A stretch of 64,000 nt of DNA from Clostridia bacterium (GTDB taxonomy: Bacteria > Bacillota > Clostridia > Oscillospirales > Acutalibacteraceae). Numbering within the stretch: position 1 is the stretch's first letter; each line of letters begins with the position of its first letter. This document shows, in pieces, positions 17,507 through 26,851 of this stretch. Both the position numbers and the translations under genes were made by a program. Location: assembly GCA_017435865.1 (NCBI GenBank), contig JAFSEF010000101.1:158596-222595 (forward strand), given 5' to 3'. The notes under the pieces were generated by a model. The model worked only from the letters and a program-made list of their open reading frames with translations, did no database searches and had not been told where the DNA came from.

Positions 17507-18255
17507 TGGTAGTATTTGACAGACCGCACGCACTGGCAGACATTCCGCTGCATTATTGCCCCGGCTGCACACACGGTATTATTCACCGTCTTGTTGCCGA
17601 AGCACTTGACGAACTCGGCATTGAAGGCAAGACCATTGGTGTTGCTCCCGTCGGTTGTTCCGTTTTTGCTTACAATTATTTCAACTGCGACATGGTCGAA
17701 GCCGCACACGGCAGAGCACCCGCAGTTGCTACCGGTGTAAAAAGAGCTGATCCCGATAAAATCGTTTTCACCTATCAGGGTGACGGCGACCTTGCCTCCA
17801 TCGGTACTTGTGAAACCGTTCATGCTGCTGCAAGAAACGAAAACATCACCATCATTTTCGTAAACAACGGTATCTATGGCATGACAGGCGGTCAGATGGC
17901 TCCGACTTCCCTGCCCGGTCAGGTCACACAGACATCTCCCTACGGCAGAGATACACAAACTGTCGGCTATCCTGTAAAAGTTGTTGAAATGCTGTCACAG
18001 CTTGACGGTGCAAGCTATCTTGAAAGAGTAGCTGTCAACAACGTAAAGAACATCAAGAACGCAAAGAAGGCCATCAAGAAAGCTTTCCAGAATCAGCTTG
18101 AAGGCAAAGGCTTCTCTCTTATTGAAGTTCTTTCCGCTTGCCCGACTTACTGGGCTCTTGAACCCACAAAAGCTCTTGAAAGACTTGAAAACACCGTTAT
18201 TCCCTACTATCCGCTCGGTGTCTACAAGGACAGATTTGCAAAGGAGGAAGAATAA
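17506..18255 (+). CDS. 2-oxoacid:ferredoxin oxidoreductase beta subunit (TPP-binding)
   Basis: The 249-aa TPP-binding subunit carries the GDGD-type motif TYQGDGDLASIGTCE (about 90-104) and the NNGIYGMTGGQMAPTS block (about 122-137), and CPGCTHG near the N-terminus. It pairs with the preceding alpha subunit to form the catalytic core. The start codon overlaps the alpha stop (TAATG), typical of stoichiometric coupling. Confidence 0.92.
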   Translation: MVVFDRPHALADIPLHYCPGCTHGIIHRLVAEALDELGIEGKTIGVAPVGCSVFAYNYFNCDMVEAAHGRAPAVATGVKRADPDKIVFTYQGDGDLASIGTCETVHAAARNENITIIFVNNGIYGMTGGQMAPTSLPGQVTQTSPYGRDTQTVGYPVKVVEMLSQLDGASYLERVAVNNVKNIKNAKKAIKKAFQNQLEGKGFSLIEVLSACPTYWALEPTKALERLENTVIPYYPLGVYKDRFAKEEE

Positions 18256-18257
18256 TC

Positions 18258-18788
18258 ATGACAACAAAACTCCTCATTGCAGGTTTCGGCGGCCAGGGTG
18301 TTCTGTTCATCGGTAAATTCTTGGCTTATGCAGGTCTTATTGAAGACCGTGAAGTTTGCTGGATGCCCAGCTACGGTCCTGAAGTCCGCGGCGGCACATC
18401 CAACTGCGGTGTTACACTGAGTGATGAACCCATCGGCTCACCCGTTGTTGACCATCCCGACATTCTCATTGCCCTCAACCTGCCCTCTCTTGACAAGTTT
18501 GAAGGTGCTGTTGAAAAAGACGGCAGCATTTACATTGACTCTTCACTGATTGAGAGAAAGATCGAAAGAGAAGATGTTAAGGCTTTCTACATTCCTGCAA
18601 CCAAGCTTGCGCGTGTCACAGGTCTTTCCGCAAATATGATCATGCTCGGATACTTGCTGAAGACGAGCAATGTTATGCCCTATGAGCTTGCTGAAAAGGT
18701 TATCGAAAAAATCGTTCCGCCCACAAAGCAACATCTGATTGCCGGTAACCTGAAGGGTATTGAATACGGTTACAACTACTGCGAATAA
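18258..18788 (+). CDS. 2-oxoacid:ferredoxin oxidoreductase gamma subunit
   Basis: Rossmann-like gamma subunit of 176 aa that contacts CoA. The family start GFGGQGVLFIGKFLAYAG (about residues 9-26) and the PSYGPEVRGGTSNC block (about 37-50) are clear. It lies 2 nt after the beta subunit and is the last gene before the terminator at 18799-18822. Together with 16223-18255 it completes a four-subunit enzyme. Confidence 0.92.
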   Translation: MTTKLLIAGFGGQGVLFIGKFLAYAGLIEDREVCWMPSYGPEVRGGTSNCGVTLSDEPIGSPVVDHPDILIALNLPSLDKFEGAVEKDGSIYIDSSLIERKIEREDVKAFYIPATKLARVTGLSANMIMLGYLLKTSNVMPYELAEKVIEKIVPPTKQHLIAGNLKGIEYGYNYCE

Positions 18789-18798
18789 AAATTTCAAT

Positions 18799-18822
18799 AA
18801 GCGTCGCTTCTTTGCGGCGCTT
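18799..18822 (+). terminator. Terminator of the Val T-box operon
   Basis: Nine-pair stem with one G-U pair (18799-18807 with 18814-18822) followed by a T-rich tail. Confidence 0.75.
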
Positions 18823-18845
18823 ACATTTCTTTGAGGTGAAAAATC

Positions 18846-19253
18846 ATGTTGACTCTTGAACAAATCAGAATGATCATGGCAAAAGACCGCTATGCAACCG
18901 AACAGACCGGTATTACAATTGATGAAATCGGCCCTGACACAGCTGTTTGCTCCATGCAAATAAAACCTTACCACCTGAATGCTTACGGCACGGTAATGGG
19001 CGGTGCTATTTTCACACTTGCCGATCTGTGCTTTGCGGCAGCCGCAAACAACTCGGGTGAATATATCGCCATGTCGTTTGAATGCAACATCACATTTCTG
19101 CGTGCAACCCGCACAGGAACACTTCACGCAACTGCAGTTCCGTTGAAGATCGGCAATAACATCTGTTTTTATCGCATCGACATTACGGATGATGAAGGCA
19201 CATTGACAGCACAGGCTTCCGTAACAGGCAGCAGACAGGCAATCAAAAAATGA
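18846..19253 (+). CDS. PaaI-type hotdog acyl-CoA thioesterase
   Basis: Hotdog-fold protein of 135 aa with NAYGTVMGGAIFTLADLCFA (about 42-61), the substrate/catalytic helix of the PaaI family, which hydrolyses acyl- or aryl-CoA esters. The ribosome site is GAGGTGA. It sits just after the ligase/oxidoreductase operon and may balance CoA esters there, though a terminator separates them. The stop overlaps the next start by ATGA. Confidence 0.85.
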   Translation: MLTLEQIRMIMAKDRYATEQTGITIDEIGPDTAVCSMQIKPYHLNAYGTVMGGAIFTLADLCFAAAANNSGEYIAMSFECNITFLRATRTGTLHATAVPLKIGNNICFYRIDITDDEGTLTAQASVTGSRQAIKK

Positions 19254-20476
19254 AAAGTAACAGAAACTATCCGATCGTAACAGTTAATAAAAAAGGAACT
19301 TTCCAAGTTCAGAACGGTCATCCATGGATCTACGGCTCCGACACACTCAGTGTGATCGGCGAAGTAAAAAACGGTGATATTGTGGATGCCGTCACGGAAA
19401 AAGGCACTTATCTCGGCTCAGGACTTTATAATGAAAATTCCAAAATTCTGGTGCGTATTCTTTCTAAAAATGCAAATGACCGTTTTGATGATGCATTTTT
19501 TCAACGCAGAGTGCGGTATGCATTGCAATACCGTTTATCTGTAATGGGAAATGATACAGACTGCTTCCGCGTGATCTTCGGAGATTCAGACGGTCTTCCC
19601 GGTTTTATTTGCGATAAATTCGGAGATGTACTTGTAACGCAGACAATGTCCTACGGAATGGAGCTGAGAAAACCAATTCTGTTCAACGCACTGAAAACAG
19701 AGCTTCGCAATGCAGGATTCACCGTTTCTGCCATTTTTGAAAGAAACGATGTTGCCGTGCGAGAAAAAGAAGGTCTCCCCCTCAGCAAAGGTTATTTTGA
19801 AGCGGATGATCTGACACAAAAAGAAAACAACACCGTCATCATCAATGAAAACGGTGTTAAATATGAAGTCGATTTTGAAAACGGCCAGAAGACCGGCTTT
19901 TTCCTCGACCAGAAATACAACCGTCTTGCCGCTTCAAAAATTGCACCGGGCAAAAATGTGCTGGATTGTTTTACTCACACAGGTTCTTTTGCTCTCAATT
20001 GTGCAAAAGCGGGTGCTCAAAGTGTTACTGCACTGGACATTTCAGCTGATGCCATTGCATCGGCAAACAGAAACATTGCACTCAACGGCTTCACTAATAT
20101 GCAAACACAAACAGTGGACGTTTTTGACTATCTCACCGCCTTGGATAATGAGAAGAAGAAACCGTTTGATTATATTATTCTCGACCCGCCTGCTTTTACA
20201 AAAAGCGGTTCAACCGTGCAGAGTGCATTCAGAGGTTACAAGGAAATCAACCGCAGGGCCATGCATCTGCTTCCCCGCGGCGGCTATCTTGCAACCTGCT
20301 CATGCTCACACTTTATGCCGGAGGATCTGTTCTGCAAAATGCTCAGAGAAGCGGCACACGATGCAAATGTTTCGCTTTTGCAGGTTGAGGCAAGACAACA
20401 GGCCCCCGACCATCCCATTCTGTGGGGTGTACCGGAGACCTCGTATTTGAAGTTTTATATTTTTCAGGTATTGTGA
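19250..20476 (+). CDS. Class I rRNA methyltransferase, RlmI-like (PUA + SAM domain)
   Basis: Probable 23S rRNA (cytosine-C5) methyltransferase of 408 aa. N-terminal PUA domain (VNKKGTFQVQNGHPWIYGSD), then the SAM-binding fold with NVLDCFTHTGSFALNCAKAG (about 238-257) and the catalytic ILDPPAFTKSG (about 308-318). It is translationally coupled to the thioesterase. It overlaps trmB at the 3' ends (13 bases, convergent). Confidence 0.88.
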   Translation: MKSNRNYPIVTVNKKGTFQVQNGHPWIYGSDTLSVIGEVKNGDIVDAVTEKGTYLGSGLYNENSKILVRILSKNANDRFDDAFFQRRVRYALQYRLSVMGNDTDCFRVIFGDSDGLPGFICDKFGDVLVTQTMSYGMELRKPILFNALKTELRNAGFTVSAIFERNDVAVREKEGLPLSKGYFEADDLTQKENNTVIINENGVKYEVDFENGQKTGFFLDQKYNRLAASKIAPGKNVLDCFTHTGSFALNCAKAGAQSVTALDISADAIASANRNIALNGFTNMQTQTVDVFDYLTALDNEKKKPFDYIILDPPAFTKSGSTVQSAFRGYKEINRRAMHLLPRGGYLATCSCSHFMPEDLFCKMLREAAHDANVSLLQVEARQQAPDHPILWGVPETSYLKFYIFQVL

Positions 20477-21144
20477 TTAAACACGGCTTCCAGGCGATAG
20501 ATCGGCATATTTTTACGTAGGAATTTGGCTTCATATTCGGTTATGATATTGTCTTCAAATCCTGCATTATGCAGATCGAGTGAAATGTTTTTAAGCTTCG
20601 CACCGTAAGCCGAAAACTGCTCAATGGAATATTCAAAGAAGTGCATATTGTCAGTTTTCTGATGAATTTCACCGTTAGCAACAAGGCAATGGGAATAGAT
20701 CGGCATGAATTTCAGATTCGTGAGTCTTCTGTTTTCATAACGATTTTTAGGGAACGGACAAGAATGATTGAGATAAATGCGCTGAATACTGCCTGCAGGG
20801 ATGTATTTTTCAAGCAATTCCGCACCGCAACGCATAAAAAAGATATTCGGCACATTTTCTTCCATAACCGCTTCGCAGGCTTCGATAATAACATTGCTGT
20901 TGACTTCGACTGCAAGGTAATTGACATCCGGATTGCGTTTTGCAAGCTCGAGCACAAATCTTCCCTTACCACAGCCGATTTCAAGCTCAACAGGGTTGTC
21001 ATTGCCGAATATGGCTTTATAATCGAGCAGTTCTTTTCTTTTTACAATTTCTCTGTAATCCTCGTCTGTCTTAGCAACATAGAGCATACGGGACAGACAG
21101 GCTTCTTTTCTTTCGTCGTGGTTTTTGATTCTTCTCATTCTCAC
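20464..21144 (-). CDS. trmB: tRNA (guanine-N7-)-methyltransferase
   Basis: SAM-dependent enzyme making m7G46 in tRNA, 226 aa. The SAM site is LEIGCGKGRFVLELAKRNP (about 53-71), and RIYLNHSCPFPKNRYENRRL is the family active-site block; the usual NFSDPWPK reads NHSCPFPK here, an odd substitution. Divergent from alaX across a short 60-bp region. Confidence 0.92.
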   Translation of the reverse strand: MRMRRIKNHDERKEACLSRMLYVAKTDEDYREIVKRKELLDYKAIFGNDNPVELEIGCGKGRFVLELAKRNPDVNYLAVEVNSNVIIEACEAVMEENVPNIFFMRCGAELLEKYIPAGSIQRIYLNHSCPFPKNRYENRRLTNLKFMPIYSHCLVANGEIHQKTDNMHFFEYSIEQFSAYGAKLKNISLDLHNAGFEDNIITEYEAKFLRKNMPIYRLEAVFNHNT

Positions 21145-21204
21145 AATTCATCACCGCGCATTATTTTAACGCAAAAAACTTTTTATGTCAACAGGTGAAA
21201 AACA

Positions 21205-22356
21205 ATGACAGAAAAACTTTATTATCAAAACAGCAAATTATATACATTCACAGCAACCGTGCTTTCCTGTGAGGAAAAGGGAGACCAATATTTATGCATT
21301 CTTGACAAAACAGCATTCTTCCCTGAAGGAGGAGGTCAAAAAGCAGACACGGGAACTCTTGACGAAGTCAATGTGTTGGATGTGCAAGAGAAAAACGGCG
21401 TAATCACCCACATGACCGACAAACCGCTGACTGTTGGAGCGTCCGTGCATGGTGCACTCAATGAAGAACAACGTTTCCGCAGAATGCAGAATCACACAGG
21501 AGAACACGTGTTTTCAGGTGTTGTGCATGCCGCATACGGATATACAAATGTCGGTTTTCACATGGCAGAAGATTGCATGACAGTCGACTTTGACGGAGTC
21601 CTGAATGCAGATCAGCTCAAAGAAATTGAAGATGAATGCAACCGCGTAATTACAAATAATGTAGCCGTGAATTGCATTTTCCCAACATCGGAAGAGCTTG
21701 AATCCCTTGACTACCGTTCCAAGTTAGAATTGACTCAAGATGTTCGTCTTGTTAATATTGAAGGCATTGACCTTTGTGCTTGCTGTGCACCGCACGTAGA
21801 GTCGACAGGCGAAGTCGGTCTGCTGAAAGTGCTTGATTGCATGCCGCACAGAGGCGGTACACGCATTACACTTATTTGCGGCTTGGATGCTTTTGAGCAT
21901 CTTAGAACACATTATAATTGCAACCGTAAGGTTTCGGCATTGCTGTCTGCAAGAGCAGTTGAAACCCCGCTGGGAGTTGAAAAACTGCAGGAGGATATTG
22001 TTTCACTCAAGCGAGAAATAACGGCATTGCAGACAAAAATAAACCGTCTGCTTGCCGACGGACTCGAACAAACAGACGGTTGTGCGGTTATTTTCATGGA
22101 AGATGCAAAAACGGATGAAATGCGTTCGCTTTGCAATCTGTGCCTGCCGAAATGCGGACAAATGATGTGCGTGTGCAGCGGCAATGACGAAAACGGATAT
22201 GCCTATATCATTGGTTCACAAACAGTAAATCTGCGTGAAAAATCAAAGGAAATCAACACAGCACTCAACGGCAGAGGCGGCGGACAGCCGACCATGATTC
22301 AGGGTTCTTTCAAAGCGACGAAAGAAGAAATTATCACATTCTTCAATCAACAGTAA
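21205..22356 (+). CDS. Alanyl-tRNA editing protein AlaX (long form with DHHA1)
   Basis: Free-standing editing factor of 383 aa that deacylates mischarged tRNA-Ala (Ser, Gly). The editing-site zinc ligands are HTGEH (about 97-101) and the CxxxH of CCAPH (about 194-198). A coiled segment follows, and a C-terminal DHHA1 domain ends in GRGGGQPTMIQGSF. The ribosome site is AGGTGA. It overlaps the 3' end of the metallophosphoesterase on the other strand by 14 bases. Confidence 0.9.
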   Translation: MTEKLYYQNSKLYTFTATVLSCEEKGDQYLCILDKTAFFPEGGGQKADTGTLDEVNVLDVQEKNGVITHMTDKPLTVGASVHGALNEEQRFRRMQNHTGEHVFSGVVHAAYGYTNVGFHMAEDCMTVDFDGVLNADQLKEIEDECNRVITNNVAVNCIFPTSEELESLDYRSKLELTQDVRLVNIEGIDLCACCAPHVESTGEVGLLKVLDCMPHRGGTRITLICGLDAFEHLRTHYNCNRKVSALLSARAVETPLGVEKLQEDIVSLKREITALQTKINRLLADGLEQTDGCAVIFMEDAKTDEMRSLCNLCLPKCGQMMCVCSGNDENGYAYIIGSQTVNLREKSKEINTALNGRGGGQPTMIQGSFKATKEEIITFFNQQ

Positions 22357-23542
22357 TTTCTGCGGCAAGCGGTTTCTCGCTGCGGTTTTTCCAGAAACCC
22401 TGTGCAAAAATTTCAACCATATACTCCCCTGCACAGACATCTTTAAATGTGACTTCGCAGGTTTCGGGCATACAATATAAATAATAATGCGACCATACAG
22501 CGGCCTGTTTTGCAACAGTGCCGTCTTTTTTATTACGAAGACGGATGATGTAGTCATCGATCATATCTTCGTCAATCTGTGCCTGCGTGAAGCGGATGGT
22601 CAATCCGTCTTCTGTTTTTTCGTATTCCACCTTTGCATCATCGGTAAAATATGGCTTTACGGTTGTTTTATATCGGTCATCCGTATAGATAAACGAAGTC
22701 GGTTCCCATGCAGTTTCAATAAAGCGGTCACAGGGGAAGAACTGATCAGTCAACGCATCAACACACTTGACAAGAACGGCACCGTTTGCATCTGCTTCAA
22801 CAATCAGGAACTGTGCCTGATCGTCACAATCGGGCGGTACGGTACCATAGATTTTGTCAAACTCATCGAGTTCAAAATAGCTGAAGGAACCTGTGCCAAG
22901 GCAGGTAAAATGACGCTGATGAATACTTCTCGGATCGTTGATCGGAGCATGGGAATGGCCGGAAAAGTCAATGATCTGCGGATAATCCATCATAATCGCA
23001 GTGAGGTCATCTTCACCCCAGTTGATGGAGCCTGCAACGGTATCGGTGATATGCGGATGCTGGAACACAAAGATGGGCTTTTTCGGATCGTCTGCAGCTG
23101 CTTTTTGCAGTTCCTCACGCAGCCAGTTCTGCTTACCTTCTCTGAAACGGCAGCCGTCCTCGGTGGAAACAGAGATGCAGTGAAAACCTTTAAAAACCTT
23201 GTGGGTATCCCCTACCATGCCGTAAATGGACTGCAATCTGTCATAAGCACCCTGCTGACCGTCGGTTTTGAATTCGTGGCTTGCAAGCATGAGCGTTCTT
23301 TCGGTTTCGGGAGAAAGGCATTCATCCATCAGATCACGGAAAGTCAGCATTTCCCATTCAGAGCCACTGTTAGCAAAGTCACCGACAGCAAAGAATGCGT
23401 CAATCTTATTATAAGGCTGCGCTTTTGCATATTCATAAGCAAATTTCATGCCTTTTCTGTAACGATCAATCTGATAATCATCCTTCTGAATATGAATATC
23501 ACTTGTAACAATCATTCTGAAAATCGGGGTAAATTCAGCCAT
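22343..23542 (-). CDS. Metallophosphoesterase with C-terminal beta domain
   Basis: Calcineurin-like phosphatase fold of 399 aa: SDIHIQ, VGDFANSG, HPHITD and the GHSHAP motif are in order. The usual GNHD/E motif reads ASHEF here, an unusual loss of Asn at a metal-bridging position, so activity may be altered. A C-terminal beta-sandwich region (about 290-399) follows. No signal peptide. The ribosome site is AGGAGG. It lies downstream of ileS on the same strand, separated by a terminator. Confidence 0.82.
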   Translation of the reverse strand: MAEFTPIFRMIVTSDIHIQKDDYQIDRYRKGMKFAYEYAKAQPYNKIDAFFAVGDFANSGSEWEMLTFRDLMDECLSPETERTLMLASHEFKTDGQQGAYDRLQSIYGMVGDTHKVFKGFHCISVSTEDGCRFREGKQNWLREELQKAAADDPKKPIFVFQHPHITDTVAGSINWGEDDLTAIMMDYPQIIDFSGHSHAPINDPRSIHQRHFTCLGTGSFSYFELDEFDKIYGTVPPDCDDQAQFLIVEADANGAVLVKCVDALTDQFFPCDRFIETAWEPTSFIYTDDRYKTTVKPYFTDDAKVEYEKTEDGLTIRFTQAQIDEDMIDDYIIRLRNKKDGTVAKQAAVWSHYYLYCMPETCEVTFKDVCAGEYMVEIFAQGFWKNRSEKPLAAEITVD

Positions 23543-23552
23543 AATATCCTCC

Positions 23553-23585
23553 TAAAAAAGTGAGGGGATGCATAAGACATCCCCT
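23553..23585 (-). terminator. Terminator of ileS
   Basis: Perfect 8-bp stem (23563-23570 with 23578-23585); on the minus strand it is followed by CAC and a T run (23553-23562). Confidence 0.85.
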
Positions 23586-23598
23586 GTTTTTAATGAAT

Positions 23599-26500
23599 TC
23601 AGATTTTTTCAACACCGAAATTGATTTCTTCGCCGTTGATATCCCATGCCTTGACATAACCTGCAGGAGATTCTGCTGCAACGGAATCTGCAAGAGCGAC
23701 CTTTGCAATACGGTCGGTGTTATCAAGAAGCAGTGCGGTCATGGATTCGCTTGCTTCAAAGGTAACGCGGATGTGATCGGTTACTTCAAAGCCTGCTTCC
23801 TTACGCATGGTCTGCACCTTGCTGATGATTTCGTTGACATGACCTTCTTCGATGAGTGCATCGGTAAGATTTGTATCAAGAGACACCGTAACACCGTTGT
23901 CAGACAGAGAGAAGGTTCCTTCCTTCTGAGAGCAGGAAATGAGAAGATCATCCACGGTAAGTTCGACCTTGCCGCTTGCAAGATCGAGGACGATCATGCC
24001 ATTTGCATCGAGTTCACGCTTTGCAGCATTGCCGTCAATGGTAGCAAGGGCATTGCGGATGTCATTAAGCTGTCTGCCGTATTTCGGGCCGACGGTCTTG
24101 AGCTGCGGCTTGAAAGCATAGGTCAGAAGTCCGTCAGCATCGTCAATAAATTCAACGGTCTTGACATTGAGTTCATCACGGATGATTTCAAGATAAGTTT
24201 CATCCAGAGTTTCGTTGCAGGCAACGGAAAGCAGAGCTAAAGGCTGTCTGTTCTTGCGGTTAGCACCGTTTCTTGCGCTTCTGCCGAGAACAACGATCTG
24301 CAGAACGAGATCCATTGCTTTTTCGAGATCCTTGTCGATGAACTTTTCATCCACAGTCGGGAAATCACAAAGATGGATGCTTTCGGGCGCATCTTTATAA
24401 ATGTTGCAGACAAGGTTGCGGTAGATTTCTTCCGTCATGAACGGAATCATGGGAGCAGCAGCCTTGCTGATGGTGACAAGGGCAGTGTAAAGAGTCATGT
24501 AAGCGTTGATCTTGTCCTGTGTCATTTCCTTGGACCAGAAGCGTTCACGGCAACGGCGGACATACCAGTTGCTCATTTCGTCAACAAAGCTGTCGAGTGC
24601 ACGTGCAGCTTCGGGAATTGCATAATTGCCAAGCTGTTTATCCACTTCAGCAACCGTGGAATTCAGTCTGGAAAGCAGCCATTTGTCGATGACGCTCAAC
24701 TTGGAAAGATCAAGCTCATACTTCGAGGGATCAAAGTTGTCGATATTGGCATAAAGCACATAGAAAGCATAGGTATTCCAAAGCGTACCCATGAACTTTC
24801 TCTGTCCTTCAAGAACAGCCTTGTCATAGAAACGGTTAGGAAGCCAGGGAGCAGAGTTTGTGTAGAAATACCAACGGATGGCATCCGCACCGAATTTTTC
24901 GAGTGCATCAAACGGGTCAACTGCATTGCCCTTGGACTTGGACATTTTCTGACCGTTTTCGTCCTGCACAAGACCGAGAACGATAACATTCTTATAAGGA
25001 GCCTTGTCAAACAGCAGGGTGGAAATGGCAAGCAGAGAATAGAACCATCCTCTTGTCTGGTCAACCGCTTCGGAAATAAAGTCTGCCGGGAACTGCTGTT
25101 CAAACAGGTCTTTATTCTCAAACGGATAGTGATGCTGTGCAAACGGCATGGCACCCGAGTCAAACCAACAGTCGATAACTTCGGGAACACGCTTCATTTC
25201 TTTTCCGCATTCGGGGCAGCGGATGGTGACAGCATCAATATAAGGACGATGAAGTTCAATGTTTTCGGGACAGTTGTCAGACATGGACCTGAGTTCTTCC
25301 ACGCTGCCGATACAATGTCTGTGACCGCAACCGCATTCCCAGATGTTAAGAGGAGTACCCCAGTAACGGTTTCTGGAAAGCGCCCAATCCTGCACGTTTT
25401 CAAGCCAGTCACCGAAACGGCCTGTTCCGATGCTTTCGGGGATCCAGTTGATGGTCTTGTTGTTTGCAATCAGACGATCTCTGACAGCAGACATTTCGAT
25501 ATACCAGCTCTCACGGGCGTAGTAAATAAGGGGTGTGTCACAGCGCCAGCAGTGCGGATAGCTGTGCTCAAAAACGGGAGCAGAGAAAAGTCTGCCGACG
25601 GTTTCAAGATAAATAAGAACCTGTTTGTCTGCATCCTTGCAGAATACACCTTCCCAGGGAGTTTCCTTGGTCATGCAGCCCTTTGCATCAACAAGCTGCA
25701 CAAAGGGAAGCTTATAGCGTCTGCCGACACGGTTATCATCTTCACCGAATGCAGGAGCAAGGTGAACAACACCGGTACCGTCTGTAAGTGTAACATATTC
25801 GTCACAGCAGACAAAATAAGCATCGTCACGGCGTTCGATGAAATCAAACAGAGGCATGTATTTTTTATATTCAAGATCCTTACCCTTCATGCGTTCGAGG
25901 ATCTCATAATCACCCTCGATAACGCTCAGAAGACCTTCTGCGAGATAGTAAACAAATTCACCATTGCGGATCTTTACATAATCATACTCGGGATGCACGC
26001 AAAGTGCGACGTTGGAGGGCAGAGTCCAGGGTGTGGTTGTCCATGCAAGGATGTAAGCATCCTCATCCATGACCTTGAAACGGACAACTGCGGAGCGTTC
26101 CTTGACATCCTTATAGCCCTGTGCTACTTCGTGAGAAGACAGCGGAGTGCCGCAACGCGGGCAATAAGGAACAACCTTGAAGCCCTTGTAAAGCAGGCCC
26201 TTGTCCCAGATCTGACGAAGTGCCCACCATTCGGACTCAATGTAGGAATCATGATAAGTGACATAGGGGTTATCCATATCTGCCCAGAAACCGACTGTGC
26301 CCGAGAAATCTTCCCACATGCCCTTGTATTTCCACACACTTTCCTTGCATTTTTCAATGAAAGGAGCAATACCGTAGTTTTCAATCTGTTCTTTGCCGTC
26401 GATACCGAGCATTTTTTCAACTTCCAATTCAACAGGCAGACCGTGGGTATCCCAACCTGCTTTACGCGGTACCATAGCACCCTTCATAGTATGATAACGC

Positions 26501-26706
26501 GGAATCATATCCTTGATAACGCGGGTCAGAACGTGACCGATATGCGGTTTGCCGTTTGCTGTAGGCGGTCCGTCATAAAATACATACGAGCCGCAACCCT
26601 TTCTCATTTCGGTGCTCTTACGGAAAATATCTCTCTCTCGCCAGAACGCTTCTGTTCTTTTTTCACGCTCAACAAAGTTGAGTTCTGTGGACACTTTGTC
26701 GTACAT
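23599..26706 (-). CDS. ileS: Isoleucyl-tRNA synthetase, long (eukaryote-like) type
   Basis: Charges tRNA-Ile, 1035 aa. The HIGH motif is GKPHIGHVLTRVIKDMIPR, the KMSKS motif is QKMSKSKGNAVDP, and a CP1 editing domain lies between them. Length over 1000 aa and the GWDTHGLPVELEVEKMLG block fit the type 2 IleRS group that includes mupirocin-insensitive enzymes, rather than the roughly 930-aa common bacterial type. ATG 26706 has GGAGGT 4 nt upstream in the message; an upstream in-frame start would lie in the promoter region. No T-box lies on this strand. Promoter at 26778-26806. Confidence 0.95.
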   Translation of the reverse strand: MYDKVSTELNFVEREKRTEAFWRERDIFRKSTEMRKGCGSYVFYDGPPTANGKPHIGHVLTRVIKDMIPRYHTMKGAMVPRKAGWDTHGLPVELEVEKMLGIDGKEQIENYGIAPFIEKCKESVWKYKGMWEDFSGTVGFWADMDNPYVTYHDSYIESEWWALRQIWDKGLLYKGFKVVPYCPRCGTPLSSHEVAQGYKDVKERSAVVRFKVMDEDAYILAWTTTPWTLPSNVALCVHPEYDYVKIRNGEFVYYLAEGLLSVIEGDYEILERMKGKDLEYKKYMPLFDFIERRDDAYFVCCDEYVTLTDGTGVVHLAPAFGEDDNRVGRRYKLPFVQLVDAKGCMTKETPWEGVFCKDADKQVLIYLETVGRLFSAPVFEHSYPHCWRCDTPLIYYARESWYIEMSAVRDRLIANNKTINWIPESIGTGRFGDWLENVQDWALSRNRYWGTPLNIWECGCGHRHCIGSVEELRSMSDNCPENIELHRPYIDAVTIRCPECGKEMKRVPEVIDCWFDSGAMPFAQHHYPFENKDLFEQQFPADFISEAVDQTRGWFYSLLAISTLLFDKAPYKNVIVLGLVQDENGQKMSKSKGNAVDPFDALEKFGADAIRWYFYTNSAPWLPNRFYDKAVLEGQRKFMGTLWNTYAFYVLYANIDNFDPSKYELDLSKLSVIDKWLLSRLNSTVAEVDKQLGNYAIPEAARALDSFVDEMSNWYVRRCRERFWSKEMTQDKINAYMTLYTALVTISKAAAPMIPFMTEEIYRNLVCNIYKDAPESIHLCDFPTVDEKFIDKDLEKAMDLVLQIVVLGRSARNGANRKNRQPLALLSVACNETLDETYLEIIRDELNVKTVEFIDDADGLLTYAFKPQLKTVGPKYGRQLNDIRNALATIDGNAAKRELDANGMIVLDLASGKVELTVDDLLISCSQKEGTFSLSDNGVTVSLDTNLTDALIEEGHVNEIISKVQTMRKEAGFEVTDHIRVTFEASESMTALLLDNTDRIAKVALADSVAAESPAGYVKAWDINGEEINFGVEKI

Positions 26707-26777
26707 ATTTACCTCCAAAAAATACGCATCACATTTAACAAATAATATGTGCGCATACAAATTCCATAATAACATGG

Positions 26778-26806
26778 ATGATACCATATCCGATGAAAAA
26801 TGTCAA
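26778..26806 (-). promoter_or_regulatory. Sigma-A promoter of ileS
   Basis: Minus-strand TTGACA (26801-26806), 17-nt spacer, TATCAT (26778-26783). It is back-to-back with the promoter of the second T-box operon. Confidence 0.75.
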
Positions 26807-26816
26807 GAAAAAATGC

Positions 26817-26845
26817 TTGACTTCACGAAGTTAATGTGCTATAAT
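26817..26845 (+). promoter_or_regulatory. Promoter of the second T-box operon
   Basis: TTGACT (26817-26822), 17-nt spacer, TATAAT (26840-26845). The start point would fall near 26852, a few bases before T-box stem I. Confidence 0.85.
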
Positions 26846-26851
26846 TCCAAG

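Noticed and set aside
24373-26745. Very long open frame (790 codons) opposite ileS
   Set aside because: It is antisense to the highly conserved ileS, has no ribosome site or recognisable domain, and arises from codon bias on the other strand.
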